A stretch of DNA of 64,000 nt. Origin: GCA-2733415 sp964276095 (lineage in GTDB: Bacteria > Bacteroidota > Bacteroidia > Flavobacteriales > Flavobacteriaceae). The translations under genes and the position numbers were made by a program. A model generated the notes under the pieces. The model did not search any database. It worked only from the letters and a program-made list of their open reading frames with translations, and was not told the origin of the DNA. Every line of letters starts with the position of its first letter. Position 1 is the first letter of the stretch. The stretch covers positions 868,001 to 932,000 of the forward strand of contig CAXYDR010000003.1 in the NCBI GenBank assembly GCA_964276095.1, in the 5' to 3' direction. Below, piece after piece: positions 8,694-17,196 of this stretch.

Positions 8694-10481
8694 TTACCCT
8701 TCGCAACTAGTGCACTCCTTCTTTTGTTTAAATTTCTGAGCGGCATTCATACTGTGTTGGTAATACATTGATTTTATACCTAACTTCCAAGCAGTCATGT
8801 ATAAATTATTCAAGTCTTTTGTTGGCATATCAGGATGTACCATAACATTAATAGACTGACCTTGATCAATATGGTTTTGCCTGTTTGCAGCTTGATATAT
8901 AACCGTCATTTGATCAATTTCTGGATATGTTTTAAATACGTCTCTTTCATGATCAGTAAGGAATTCTAAATGCTGTACAGATCCGTCATAATCACGGATA
9001 CTTCTCCATATTTCTCCAGTATTCTGACCTTTTTCTTCTAATAACTGAACTAAAAACGGGTTTTTAATTGTTGTTTTTATCTTAGCGATATCCTTCACAT
9101 AACTATTAGACCATATTGGCTCAATACCTTGAGATACTTGTCCTAAAATAAATGCTGAAGATGTTGTTGGAGCTACTGCATTTAAAGTTGTATTTCTACG
9201 TCCATATCCTTTTAAAACTTCAGGCTCACCATATAATTTAGCTAACTCTTCAGAAGCTTTGTATGATTTATCTTTTATTGCTTTAAAAATTTCAGAATTT
9301 AAGTTAAACGCTTCCTGACTATCAAAAGGTAACATTTTTGATTGTAATAATGAATGCCATCCTAAAGCTCCTAATCCTAAAGCTCTGTTTTCTTTTGCGA
9401 AAGTATACGCCTTTTCCATAAAGTCAAACGTAAGCTTATCATCACGATCATCAGAATCTCTAAAATCTTCTAACTTCGTAATAAACTCTTCCATTACAGC
9501 ATCTAAAAAGTACGTTAGCGTTTCAACAGCATCTGTATCTTTCCATTTATCATAGTGTAATAAGTTTATAGAAGATAAACAGCATACAAATGACCATCTT
9601 TCATTAGAAGGCAACATAATTTCTGTACAAAGATTACTTGCATAAATTTCCAAGTTTTTATCTTTATATACATCAGCTGCATTATTGTTTACATTATCTC
9701 TAAACAAAATATATGGATACCCAACTTCTGATCTTGACTGTAATACTTTTGCCCAAATAGTTCTTTTAGCAACATCACCGTCTCTCATTTCTTCCATCCA
9801 CTTATCGCTCACAGTAACACCATGAGTCAACTCTTGAATAGGATTTCCTTCAGAACCAATTTCTAAAAACTCCATAACATCTGGATGATCAATAGGTAAG
9901 TAAGGTGCAAAACGACCTCTTCTTACAGAACCTTGACTAACCACATCAACCATTTTTTCAAACAGTTGCATAATGTGTACAGCTCCTGAAGATTTCCCGT
10001 TGTTTTTAACAGGCGCTCCTCTATGACGTAATTTACCAAAATAACCAGACGTTCCTCCACCTAATTTTGACATCATACCAACTTCAGATTGAGTGAATAA
10101 AATATCCCCCATATCATCAGCAATATGCGACCCAAAACAACTGATTGGCAATCCTCGTTTTTTACCGAAGTTTGACCAAACTGGTGATGCTAAAGAGTAA
10201 TACCCTTCCGCCATATAACCGTAGAACTTGTCTGCAAAACCATCTATTTTCAAGATTTTTTCTGCATTTTCTGCTATCTCTCTAATTCTTCCTTCTGGAG
10301 TTGCTCCATCAGTAAGGTATCCAGATTCTAAAAATTTACGACTATTTTCCGTTAACCATTTAATTTCTGGTTGACGATTTGATTTTTCAGCCTGTAAAGC
10401 TGCTTTTCTTGCTTCTACCAATTTGTCTTGTTCTGTTGATGATTGAGTTTGGTTCTGGTTGGTTAGTACGTCTTTTCTCAT
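8694..10481 (-). CDS. nrdA: Ribonucleoside-diphosphate reductase, catalytic (alpha) subunit without ATP-cone
   Basis: Class I ribonucleotide reductase large subunit, 595 residues against about 760 for E. coli NrdA. The N-terminal ATP-cone is absent; after a Gln-rich leader the protein goes straight into the catalytic barrel. Active-site features are present: redox Cys in LPISCFGSH, the N-x-C-x-E radical loop in NLCTEIMLP, the partner Cys in SFVCCLSSINL, the radical-transfer tyrosine pair in SMYYQHSMN, and the C-terminal redox pair C590-x-x-C593 (CTSCEG). It makes deoxyribonucleotides for DNA synthesis. It starts 3 bases after nrdB, whose product carries the cone instead. This is the architecture described for Leeuwenhoekiella blandensis. 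Confidence 0.93.
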   Translation of the reverse strand: MRKDVLTNQNQTQSSTEQDKLVEARKAALQAEKSNRQPEIKWLTENSRKFLESGYLTDGATPEGRIREIAENAEKILKIDGFADKFYGYMAEGYYSLASPVWSNFGKKRGLPISCFGSHIADDMGDILFTQSEVGMMSKLGGGTSGYFGKLRHRGAPVKNNGKSSGAVHIMQLFEKMVDVVSQGSVRRGRFAPYLPIDHPDVMEFLEIGSEGNPIQELTHGVTVSDKWMEEMRDGDVAKRTIWAKVLQSRSEVGYPYILFRDNVNNNAADVYKDKNLEIYASNLCTEIMLPSNERWSFVCCLSSINLLHYDKWKDTDAVETLTYFLDAVMEEFITKLEDFRDSDDRDDKLTFDFMEKAYTFAKENRALGLGALGWHSLLQSKMLPFDSQEAFNLNSEIFKAIKDKSYKASEELAKLYGEPEVLKGYGRRNTTLNAVAPTTSSAFILGQVSQGIEPIWSNSYVKDIAKIKTTIKNPFLVQLLEEKGQNTGEIWRSIRDYDGSVQHLEFLTDHERDVFKTYPEIDQMTVIYQAANRQNHIDQGQSINVMVHPDMPTKDLNNLYMTAWKLGIKSMYYQHSMNAAQKFKQKKECTSCEG

Positions 10482-10484
10482 AAT

Positions 10485-11759
10485 TTAAAATAGGTCGTCA
10501 CTGGTTATACTTTTACTTCTTTTGGTGTAAGCGATAGATCTTTTTACGAAGAAATCTCCGTGTTTAGTCCCAATAATCTCATCGTCAAACCATTCTGTTT
10601 CTGCTAATAGCGTTTCATCTACTTCGAAAACTTTTCCGATATTGATGCTTTCTAATGAATTATTAAATCTGTTTTTAATAAACTCATTAATGACTGCTTT
10701 TGGCAAGAAATCTAATTCTCCTTCTTCAAAAATCCAATCAATAATTTTGCTTTCAGATTCATATGCTTCTCTACATAAATCTTGAGTTAATAATTCATAT
10801 TCTTTATTGAACCAAGTTGGATTTTCTGCTTTTATAATTTTAATAACATCTATACCAAAATCTCCGTGTATTTGCTCTTCTTTAGAAGTTGCTTCTACTA
10901 CATTAGAAATTCCCTTTAATACGTTTTTATGCTTATTAAACGCCATTATTATCAAAAACTGAGAAAATAACGATACGTGTTCTATAAATAAAGAAAACAG
11001 TAATATTGACTCTGCAAACTCTTTATTATCTTCACTTTTAGCATTTTTTACAGCGGTTTCTAAATAATGAACTCGCCTCATAATTACAGGCTTCTTTTTT
11101 AAGTTTTTAAACTCATTATTTAACCCTAATATTTCTAATAAATGTGAATAAGCATCGTGATGACGCACTTCACTTTCTGCAAATGTTGCTCCTACCGAAC
11201 CAATTTCTGGCTTAGGCATTTTATTATAAATATCTCCCCAAAAAGTTTTAACAGCAACTTCTATTTGAGAAATAGCCAACATTGTGTTTTTTATAGCACC
11301 ACGTTCAGCATCATTCAAACCTGTTTTGAAATCCTGTATATCACTAGTGTAGTTAAACTCCGTATGAATCCAGTAAGAGTGTCTAATTGCATCTACATAC
11401 TCATTAAGTTGTGGATACTCATAAGGTTTTAAATTTATTCGCTTCTCGAAAATATTAGTTTCCCTATTTCTAGCCTGCTCATTTCTATATAAAATGTAAG
11501 CCTTTGCAACATGAGGAAATGCACTATGCATTAATTCATCTTCAACAATATCTTGAACCTGTTCTACTGTTGGAATATAATTAACATGATTGTTCTTTCT
11601 TTCTAAAAGTGATTTTAACACATTTTGAGAAATCATTTCTGCATCAGCTCTAGTACCATTATCAACAGATATCATTGCTTTTTCTATTGCATTCGTGATT
11701 TTGTTTAAAACAAACTCACTTGTCTCATAATCTCTTTTTATTATTTGTGTAATCTCCAT
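10485..11759 (-). CDS. nrdB: Ribonucleotide reductase radical-generating (beta) subunit with N-terminal ATP-cone
   Basis: 424 residues. Residues about 1-95 are an ATP-cone: an opening IIKRD-YETSEFVLNKI segment, then helices ending VAKAYILYRNEQARNRE. The ferritin-like R2 domain follows, with metal ligands D143, E197, H200, E260, E295 and H298, and Y204 in the place of the radical tyrosine. The usual R2 has no cone, so dATP inhibition must act through this subunit. In the Leeuwenhoekiella enzyme the cone drives tetramerisation of NrdB, and the cofactor is a manganese pair without a tyrosyl radical. Whether that holds here is inference. It is the first gene of the operon; the upstream 400 bases contain repeats and palindromes. 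Confidence 0.93.
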   Translation of the reverse strand: MEITQIIKRDYETSEFVLNKITNAIEKAMISVDNGTRADAEMISQNVLKSLLERKNNHVNYIPTVEQVQDIVEDELMHSAFPHVAKAYILYRNEQARNRETNIFEKRINLKPYEYPQLNEYVDAIRHSYWIHTEFNYTSDIQDFKTGLNDAERGAIKNTMLAISQIEVAVKTFWGDIYNKMPKPEIGSVGATFAESEVRHHDAYSHLLEILGLNNEFKNLKKKPVIMRRVHYLETAVKNAKSEDNKEFAESILLFSLFIEHVSLFSQFLIIMAFNKHKNVLKGISNVVEATSKEEQIHGDFGIDVIKIIKAENPTWFNKEYELLTQDLCREAYESESKIIDWIFEEGELDFLPKAVINEFIKNRFNNSLESINIGKVFEVDETLLAETEWFDDEIIGTKHGDFFVKRSIAYTKRSKSITSDDLF

Positions 11760-12159
11760 AATTATTTAACTAAAAAAGTCTGTCTGTTAATGAATGATAT
11801 GATTGATATCACTCAAAATTTATTTATTCCTAAAACTAGGTTATACTATTCTTTTTTGGGGTTAAAAAAGATGCTGTATATTTTCTGTGCCGCAAAGAGA
11901 TTAAATTATACTTCCTTCACATTATAAAAACACAAAAGATAATTTACATTTCCGTTCTACAAATATTCAAAATTGGATTAAATAATGCACAAAAAAACAA
12001 CAGAGCTTTTCAACAAGTTTTTAACAATATTGCTAACACCCTGTGTTCATTAGCTTTATCGATAAAAACACACTCGTTACTGAATATCAATTAGTTACAA
12101 CTACCGTTTGTCGATTACTAGTGATAAACACAAGTAGTTTAGGATTTTAAGAAAATCTG
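11760..12159. promoter_or_regulatory. Upstream region of nrdBA with tandem repeats and palindromes
   Basis: A 400-base stretch with no convincing gene. It contains three helically phased repeats, TTTTCAACA (12007-12015), TTTTTAACA (12018-12026) and TTGCTAACA (12030-12038), which resemble DnaA boxes loosely. Two palindromes follow, AACAC-CCT-GTGTT (12035-12047) and TTTATCGATAAA (12055-12066). No clear TAnnTTTG element was found on the minus strand. The cluster is a likely operator region for nrdBA, given that DnaA and NrdR control nrd genes in other bacteria; which factor acts here is unknown. Confidence 0.4.
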
Positions 12160-12729
12160 TTATTTGTTATGTTTTTTTGCAATTGATTCCAATTCGGCAT
12201 ACCAATCTTCTCCGAATTTTCTAATCAATGGTTCTTTTAAGAATTTATATGTTGGCACTTTAAGCTCAGCACCCAAAGAACAGGCGTCATCACAAATTGA
12301 CCAACTATGGTAATTAACCGCAGAAAACGAACTATAACTCTGCACTCTAACTGGATATAAATGACATGAAATTGGTTTTTTCCAGTCTACCTCACCAGCA
12401 ATATGTGCTGCCTCGATACCACACAGAGCAGTTTTATTATCTCCAAATACAACATATGCACATTCGGCATTATTAACTAAAGGTGTTTCTAAATCACCAA
12501 AATCGGTAATAATAGAAGTTCCTTGCTGTTCAATAGCCTCAATACCTTCTTTTCTTAAAAAAGGCTTCACTTTAGAGTAAATCTCTTTTAATATTTCAGC
12601 TTCTTCTTTCTCCAAAGGCGCTCCAGCATCTCCAGCAATACAACATTCACCTTTACATGCAGTTAAATTACAAACAAAGTCTTTTTCAATAACATCCTCA
12701 GAAACAATGGTTTTTCCTATTTGAAACAT
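12160..12729 (-). CDS. DUF3109 family cysteine-rich protein
   Basis: 189-residue cytoplasmic protein with conserved cysteines in CNLTACKGECC (near residues 20-31), a Cys in NAECAYVVFG and TALCGIEAAH, and SCHLYPVRV plus SICDDACSLG towards the end. The pattern is that of the DUF3109/YkgJ-like proteins, thought to bind a metal or Fe-S cluster; biochemical function is unknown. It is a single gene, divergent from marC. A minus-strand TACTTTTG element (12769-12762) could be its -7 promoter box. Confidence 0.75.
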   Translation of the reverse strand: MFQIGKTIVSEDVIEKDFVCNLTACKGECCIAGDAGAPLEKEEAEILKEIYSKVKPFLRKEGIEAIEQQGTSIITDFGDLETPLVNNAECAYVVFGDNKTALCGIEAAHIAGEVDWKKPISCHLYPVRVQSYSSFSAVNYHSWSICDDACSLGAELKVPTYKFLKEPLIRKFGEDWYAELESIAKKHNK

Positions 12730-12812
12730 CTCAACATCCTCTTTTTAGTATCTTTACGCGACAAAAGTAATTCTTTTAGTGGTTTTATATGACTACAATT
12801 AATTTTAAAGTA

Positions 12813-12820
12813 TAATTTTG
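12813..12820 (+). promoter_or_regulatory. -7 promoter element upstream of marC
   Basis: TAATTTTG fits TAnnTTTG and ends 16 bases before the marC start codon, implying a very short leader. No clear -33 TTG. Confidence 0.4.
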
Positions 12821-12836
12821 CACAAAAATTATCCCT

Positions 12837-13421
12837 ATGAATATAGATATTATTGAAATTGCAAAAGCAAGTATGATTTTATTTGCTGTTATTGACATTA
12901 TAGGCTCTTTACCAATAGTTGTTAAACTTAAAACAGCTGCTGGAGGAAAACTTGAAAGCGGAAAAGCATCAATAGTTGCCGGTAGTATTATGATTTTATT
13001 CCTTTTTTTAGGAGAAAAAATATTACAATTTATTGGTATTGACGCTGCATCTTTCGGTATAGCAGGTGCATTCATCCTTTTCTTTATGGCCTTAGAAATG
13101 GTGCTAGGAATCAATCTTTTTAAAGAAGATGAAAACACAGCTAAAACAGCCTCTATTGTACCACTTGCCTTTCCTATGATTGCAGGAGCGGGTAGTATGA
13201 CCTCAATTTTATCACTTAGGGCTGAGTATGAATCCGTAAATATTACTATTGCCATCATACTAAATATCGCTTTCGTTTTTCTAGTATTAAAAATGAGTGG
13301 TTGGTTTGAAGATAAATTAGGTAAAAGTGGTATTGCAATAATCGAAAAAGTATTCGGGATTATATTATTAGCCATTGCTGTAAAATTATTCACATCAGGT
13401 ATAAAAGGAATTTTCTATTAA
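12837..13421 (+). CDS. MarC family integral membrane protein
   Basis: 194 residues and six predicted transmembrane helices. Family hallmarks are DIIGSLPIVVKL near residue 20, a central FMALEMVLGINLF, and PLAFPMIAGAGSM near residue 125. MarC proteins are inner-membrane proteins once linked to multidrug resistance and now regarded as of uncertain transport function. It begins a rightward operon with a 64-residue membrane protein (10 bases on) and a small flavoprotein (3 bases on). Confidence 0.85.
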   Translation: MNIDIIEIAKASMILFAVIDIIGSLPIVVKLKTAAGGKLESGKASIVAGSIMILFLFLGEKILQFIGIDAASFGIAGAFILFFMALEMVLGINLFKEDENTAKTASIVPLAFPMIAGAGSMTSILSLRAEYESVNITIAIILNIAFVFLVLKMSGWFEDKLGKSGIAIIEKVFGIILLAIAVKLFTSGIKGIFY

Positions 13422-13431
13422 AATAAACAAC

Positions 13432-13626
13432 ATGAAAATAGTAAGCATTGTATTAAGTATCATAGCCATTGGTTTAATTGTTTTTAATATCACGAATATT
13501 GACTTCAATAATCCTTTTCAAGGAGAAAGCACTATTGCTTTAATTGAAATTTTAGCAGCAGTAATAGCCTTATTAATCTTAGCTATTTTTACAGTTTCTA
13601 AACGTATCGAAAAAAAGATAGGCTAA
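13432..13626 (+). CDS. Small membrane protein, 64 aa
   Basis: Two hydrophobic segments (about residues 3-22 and 36-55) are joined by a polar loop, DFNNPFQGEST, with a basic C-terminus (KRIEKKIG). I recognise no family. Tight spacing between marC and the flavoprotein gene, and continuous coding with no competing frame, support it as a real gene in the operon. Confidence 0.7.
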   Translation: MKIVSIVLSIIAIGLIVFNITNIDFNNPFQGESTIALIEILAAVIALLILAIFTVSKRIEKKIG

Positions 13627-13629
13627 ACA

Positions 13630-14232
13630 ATGTTTGATACATTAATTATTGGTGGCGGTGCCGCAGGAATGTCATGCGCTTTAATTATCGGTTCTGCATT
13701 AAATAAGCCTTTTGCAGAAGATAAGAAAGCAGGACTCATTGTACACCAAAAAACATCACACCTACAATTAGCTTTATTCAACAATGTACTTGGTTTAACT
13801 CCAGGGACTTTAGGGGAAGACATTCTTGAAAGCGGTAAAAAACAACTTAACGATTTATACCCTAAACTTACTCAAATTGAAAATGAGAAAGTTTGTGAAA
13901 TAATAGACTGTAAATCTTATTTTGAAGTTATTACAAACAAACAAAAGTACACTGCAAAATCAATAGTCGTAGCAACTGGATACACTAGCCCTTTTACCAT
14001 TAAAGGACTAGAAAATTATCTTATACCTCATCAAATGGCTAAGCCAGAAAAAAACAGAGTACAATTAAAGAATGTACTTCATTTGGTTAAGTCCAATTTG
14101 TTTGTTGCTGGATCACTGGCTGGATGGAGAAGTCAGTTCTCAATAGCTTGTGGAAGTGGCGCTCAAGTAGCCACCGACATACTTACCTTATGGAACAATG
14201 GCGAACACACAAAAGTTCATGACAAGAAATAA
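13630..14232 (+). CDS. Short FAD-dependent oxidoreductase, thioredoxin-reductase-like
   Basis: 200 residues. The N-terminus has a dinucleotide-binding motif (LIIGGGAAGMSCA), and the C-terminus keeps the second FAD-binding stretch (LFVAGSLAGWRSQFSIACGSGAQVA). It resembles a thioredoxin reductase from which the NADPH domain has been removed: full enzymes are about 310 residues. The CxxC redox pair is also absent. It may use another electron donor or act with a partner. It overlaps almost directly with the 64-residue membrane protein gene (3-base gap), so the product may work at the membrane with MarC. Substrate unknown. Confidence 0.75.
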   Translation: MFDTLIIGGGAAGMSCALIIGSALNKPFAEDKKAGLIVHQKTSHLQLALFNNVLGLTPGTLGEDILESGKKQLNDLYPKLTQIENEKVCEIIDCKSYFEVITNKQKYTAKSIVVATGYTSPFTIKGLENYLIPHQMAKPEKNRVQLKNVLHLVKSNLFVAGSLAGWRSQFSIACGSGAQVATDILTLWNNGEHTKVHDKK

Positions 14233-14285
14233 AATATTGTTTTTTCCAGAATCAAATCATGATAGTTAAAGGAATAGTCCTAAAT

Positions 14286-14316
14286 TAAAAAAACCGAGCT
14301 CTTCAGCTCGGTTCTT
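14286..14316. terminator. Terminator between convergent flavoprotein and S41 peptidase genes
   Basis: AACCGAGCT, loop CTTC, AGCTCGGTT. The T-run is strong on the minus strand (TTTTTTTAATT) and weak on the plus strand, so it mainly serves the leftward operon. Confidence 0.75.
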
Positions 14317-14421
14317 AATCAGTGGTTTTACTTAATACGAAAAAAAACTTTTTCTTATATGGTTCAAATATAGCATTATATTCTTTAACACATGTTAAGT
14401 TTTTTGATTTTTTTTACAACT

Positions 14422-16014
14422 TTATTTTTGAAGTAATTCCTTAACTTTTTGAACCATCTTATCGTCCTCATCTTTTATTTGATATGCTAAATTATCATCA
14501 AACAATTGCGAAGCTATTTCTGCTTTTATAGCCCTTTTAATTTGCTCATCATAATCAGACACATTAATTGACCATTGCCCTCTTACAAATACTCTAACAT
14601 TGTTTTTAAACTCTAAAACTGCCGCCTCAGACACAACATGTTTATCAAGTAAATCTTCTTTAGTTAAACCATTATAATACTTCCTCTCTTTTTCCAACAT
14701 GAGAAACACAAAATTACTAATCAAATTAGAGTTTATTGCATAGTAAACTTTTTCGTATTCATCATTTGCTTCTATAGGCACAAAAACATCTGGTATAATT
14801 CCACCACCACCATAAACCACTTTCCCTTTTGGGGTAGTGAATTTCAAAGAGTCAGCCACCTCTATTTGCGTTGAGTCTGTTAACTCTCCAGAAATATATC
14901 TTTTCCTATATTCATCATAATAATCCTGGTCGTTCTTTGAAGTATATGGTTTTTGAATCGACCTTCCGGTTGGCGTATAATATCTTGATACTGTTAAACG
15001 AACAGCACTTCCATCGCCTAATTGCATTTCTCTCTGCACCAATCCTTTCCCAAATGACCTTCTTCCAACTATTGTTCCTTTATCGTTATCCTGTAACGCC
15101 CCAGCAATAATTTCACTTGCAGATGCTGATTCTTCGTCCTGCAACACAAATACTTCTCCTTTTTCGAAACTCCCTTTTTCGGTAGCAAAGAATTTTTGCA
15201 CTTCTCCTTTTTTGTTTTTTGTAAACAAGATTAATTTATCATCTTCTAAAAACTCATCAACTATTTGCTGTGCTCTATCTAAAAACCCCCCTGGATTACC
15301 TCTCAAATCTAAAACAAGGCTTGTCATTCCTTTAGATTTTAACTTTTTTAACTCAGCCTTAAACTCTTTATATGTTGTTTCTGCAAAACGATTGATTTTT
15401 ATATATCCCAAATCTTTTTCAACCATATAAGCAATAGGCACACTTTTTATAGGAACCAATCCGCGTGTAACAATTATTGAAAACTGCTTATCTTCTGATG
15501 CACGATACACTGTTAATTCTACCTTTGAATCTATTTCTCCTTTGAGTTTTTTAATTACTTTTTCATTAGTTATTCCAGCTCCATAAAGCGTATCCTTATC
15601 TGCAATTAAAATTTTATCTCCAGCTTCAATCCCTACTTTTTCACTAGGTCCGCCAGAAATAGTTTTTATTACTGAAATCGTATCTTTTTTTACATAAAAC
15701 GAGACTCCAATACCTACAAACTCACCATTCATAGACTCAGTAATAGATGATAAATTTTTCTGTGGAATATAAACCGAATGTGGATCAAGATTCCCTAGTA
15801 TTTCATTAACTGTTACATCAACAATACTATCGGTATTTACATCATCAACATATTCATTATCAATATAATCTATTAGCTTACTTAATTTCTGCTTTTTAGA
15901 AGACTCTACAAATAAATCTGCCCCTGTATTAAAATGAAACAAACCACCTCCCCAAAAACCAACGGCTAGGGTTAATCCAATAATTAATGGTAGATATTTC
16001 TTTTTATACTTCAT
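14422..16014 (-). CDS. S41 family C-terminal processing peptidase
   Basis: 530 residues with an N-terminal signal anchor (about 8-28), so the enzyme faces the periplasm. A PDZ domain spans about residues 90-175 and the tail-specific protease domain about 195-385. The catalytic Ser/Lys dyad is visible as S296 in DEES-ASASEI and K323 in SFGKG. Such CtpA-type enzymes trim or degrade periplasmic proteins from the C-terminus. The gene is last in a leftward set after a HupE-like protein and dCMP deaminase (30-base gap), ahead of a terminator. Confidence 0.9.
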   Translation of the reverse strand: MKYKKKYLPLIIGLTLAVGFWGGGLFHFNTGADLFVESSKKQKLSKLIDYIDNEYVDDVNTDSIVDVTVNEILGNLDPHSVYIPQKNLSSITESMNGEFVGIGVSFYVKKDTISVIKTISGGPSEKVGIEAGDKILIADKDTLYGAGITNEKVIKKLKGEIDSKVELTVYRASEDKQFSIIVTRGLVPIKSVPIAYMVEKDLGYIKINRFAETTYKEFKAELKKLKSKGMTSLVLDLRGNPGGFLDRAQQIVDEFLEDDKLILFTKNKKGEVQKFFATEKGSFEKGEVFVLQDEESASASEIIAGALQDNDKGTIVGRRSFGKGLVQREMQLGDGSAVRLTVSRYYTPTGRSIQKPYTSKNDQDYYDEYRKRYISGELTDSTQIEVADSLKFTTPKGKVVYGGGGIIPDVFVPIEANDEYEKVYYAINSNLISNFVFLMLEKERKYYNGLTKEDLLDKHVVSEAAVLEFKNNVRVFVRGQWSINVSDYDEQIKRAIKAEIASQLFDDNLAYQIKDEDDKMVQKVKELLQK

Positions 16015-16044
16015 AGTTATTTCGCTCTGAAAAATATTTTTTTT

Positions 16045-16488
16045 CTAATTCTCGACACAAAAAGTATCGTCTTGTAATTGGATTACCTCAATCCCTGCTT
16101 TTTCTAAAAACCTAATCCCTGAGTCATCCTTATAACCTTCTTTATACACTACTCTTTTTATTCCAGATTGATGCACTAATTTACTGCACTCTTTACACGG
16201 AGACAATGTTATATACAGAGTAGAACCTTCACAGGATTGTGTTGAAGCTGCAACTTTTAAAATAGCATTAGCTTCCGCATGTAACACATACCATTTGGTA
16301 TACCCTTCCTCGTCTTCACAATAATTATCAAAACCTGTTGGCGACCCGTTATACCCATCAGAAATAATCATTCTATCTTTTACAATAATTGCTCCAACTT
16401 GTTTTCTGATACAATGAGACAGTTTTCCCCACTCACTAGCCATTCTTAAATAGGCCTTATCATATCGTAATTGCTTAATTTCTGACAT
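16045..16488 (-). CDS. dCMP deaminase family protein
   Basis: 147-residue zinc deaminase. Zinc ligands and the proton shuttle are in H70-A-E72 (VLHAEANAI) and P97-C98-K-E-C101. NGSPTGFDN and the overall length match bacterial and phage dCMP deaminases, which make dUMP for thymidylate synthesis. A ComEB-like name is also used for this family. It lies between a HupE-like membrane protein and the S41 peptidase in the same direction. Confidence 0.88.
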   Translation of the reverse strand: MSEIKQLRYDKAYLRMASEWGKLSHCIRKQVGAIIVKDRMIISDGYNGSPTGFDNYCEDEEGYTKWYVLHAEANAILKVAASTQSCEGSTLYITLSPCKECSKLVHQSGIKRVVYKEGYKDDSGIRFLEKAGIEVIQLQDDTFCVEN

Positions 16489-16553
16489 TACTTGTATGTT
16501 ATATTACTAAACTACTAATTAATAAATATTGTTTGTTTAAGGTTATGTTAAAA

Positions 16554-17129
16554 TCACCTAGATAATAACATAGGTATCACTAAACCCAATGTAATTGACG
16601 ACAATACCAACACCCAGTCCTTTTTTGATATATTTAATATGTTTTGTGCCACACTACTCAACAACAGCACCACTACAACTACTATTATCTGAGCAATTTC
16701 CACCCCTAAAGCAAATTCTATTAGTGGTATAAATTTATAATCAGTATTACCAACAATCATTTTAAAGTAATTAGAAAATCCTAATCCGTGAATAACTCCA
16801 AAAAGCAAGGTGATAAAAAACATCAAACCAATTTTTGTGTTATGAATTATTTTTCCAGATGTAATTATATTGAATATTGCGGTAATGGCAATTGTTACTG
16901 GAATTACAAATTCTACCAAGTCACTATTCACAGATACAAGTTTATAGCTTGATAAAATTAATGATATTGAATGCCCTACAGTAAAAACAGTCACTAAAAA
17001 CAATACTTTTTTCCAATTTGAAAACAAATATGGGGCAGCTAAAACCACCAAAAACAACACATGGTCATACCCATTTATATCCAATACATGAGTTAATCCT
17101 AATTCAAAAAAAAGCTTCAGTTGTTCCAT
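16554..17129 (-). CDS. HupE/UreJ-like membrane protein
   Basis: 191 residues and about six transmembrane helices. The opening FFELGLTHVLDINGYDHVLF contains the family's conserved H-x-x-D-x-x-G-x-DH pattern, and FTVGHSISL and GVIHGLGFSNYF repeat the His-containing signatures. Relatives in hydrogenase and urease clusters are thought to carry nickel or cobalt; members without those clusters, as here, are of unknown role. No hydrogenase or urease gene is in the window. Confidence 0.75.
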   Translation of the reverse strand: MEQLKLFFELGLTHVLDINGYDHVLFLVVLAAPYLFSNWKKVLFLVTVFTVGHSISLILSSYKLVSVNSDLVEFVIPVTIAITAIFNIITSGKIIHNTKIGLMFFITLLFGVIHGLGFSNYFKMIVGNTDYKFIPLIEFALGVEIAQIIVVVVVLLLSSVAQNILNISKKDWVLVLSSITLGLVIPMLLSR

Positions 17130-17143
17130 AACTCAAAACTACA

Positions 17144-17170
17144 TAAAAAAAGCGACCTTTCAGATCGCTT
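17144..17170 (-). terminator. Terminator of the zinc peptidase gene
   Basis: On the minus strand AAGCGATCT, loop GAA, AGGTCGCTT runs into TTTTTTT. It lies 27 bases past the stop codon. Confidence 0.82.
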
Positions 17171-17196
17171 CTATTTCAATTTAACCTACCCTATTA

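Noticed and set aside
11745..11927. Rightward 60-codon frame across the nrdB start
   Set aside because: Overlaps the 5' end of nrdB on the opposite strand and resembles translated AT-rich noncoding sequence.
12007..12066. Chromosomal replication origin
   Set aside because: DnaA-like repeats and palindromes are present, but there is no dnaA gene, no long AT-rich unwinding array of the usual form, and no change of gene strand bias. A regulatory region of nrdBA is simpler.
12785..13393. Long leftward frame of 202 codons opposite marC
   Set aside because: It is a shadow of marC on the opposite strand: the MarC signature frame is clearly coding and this one has odd Ile/Lys/Ser composition.
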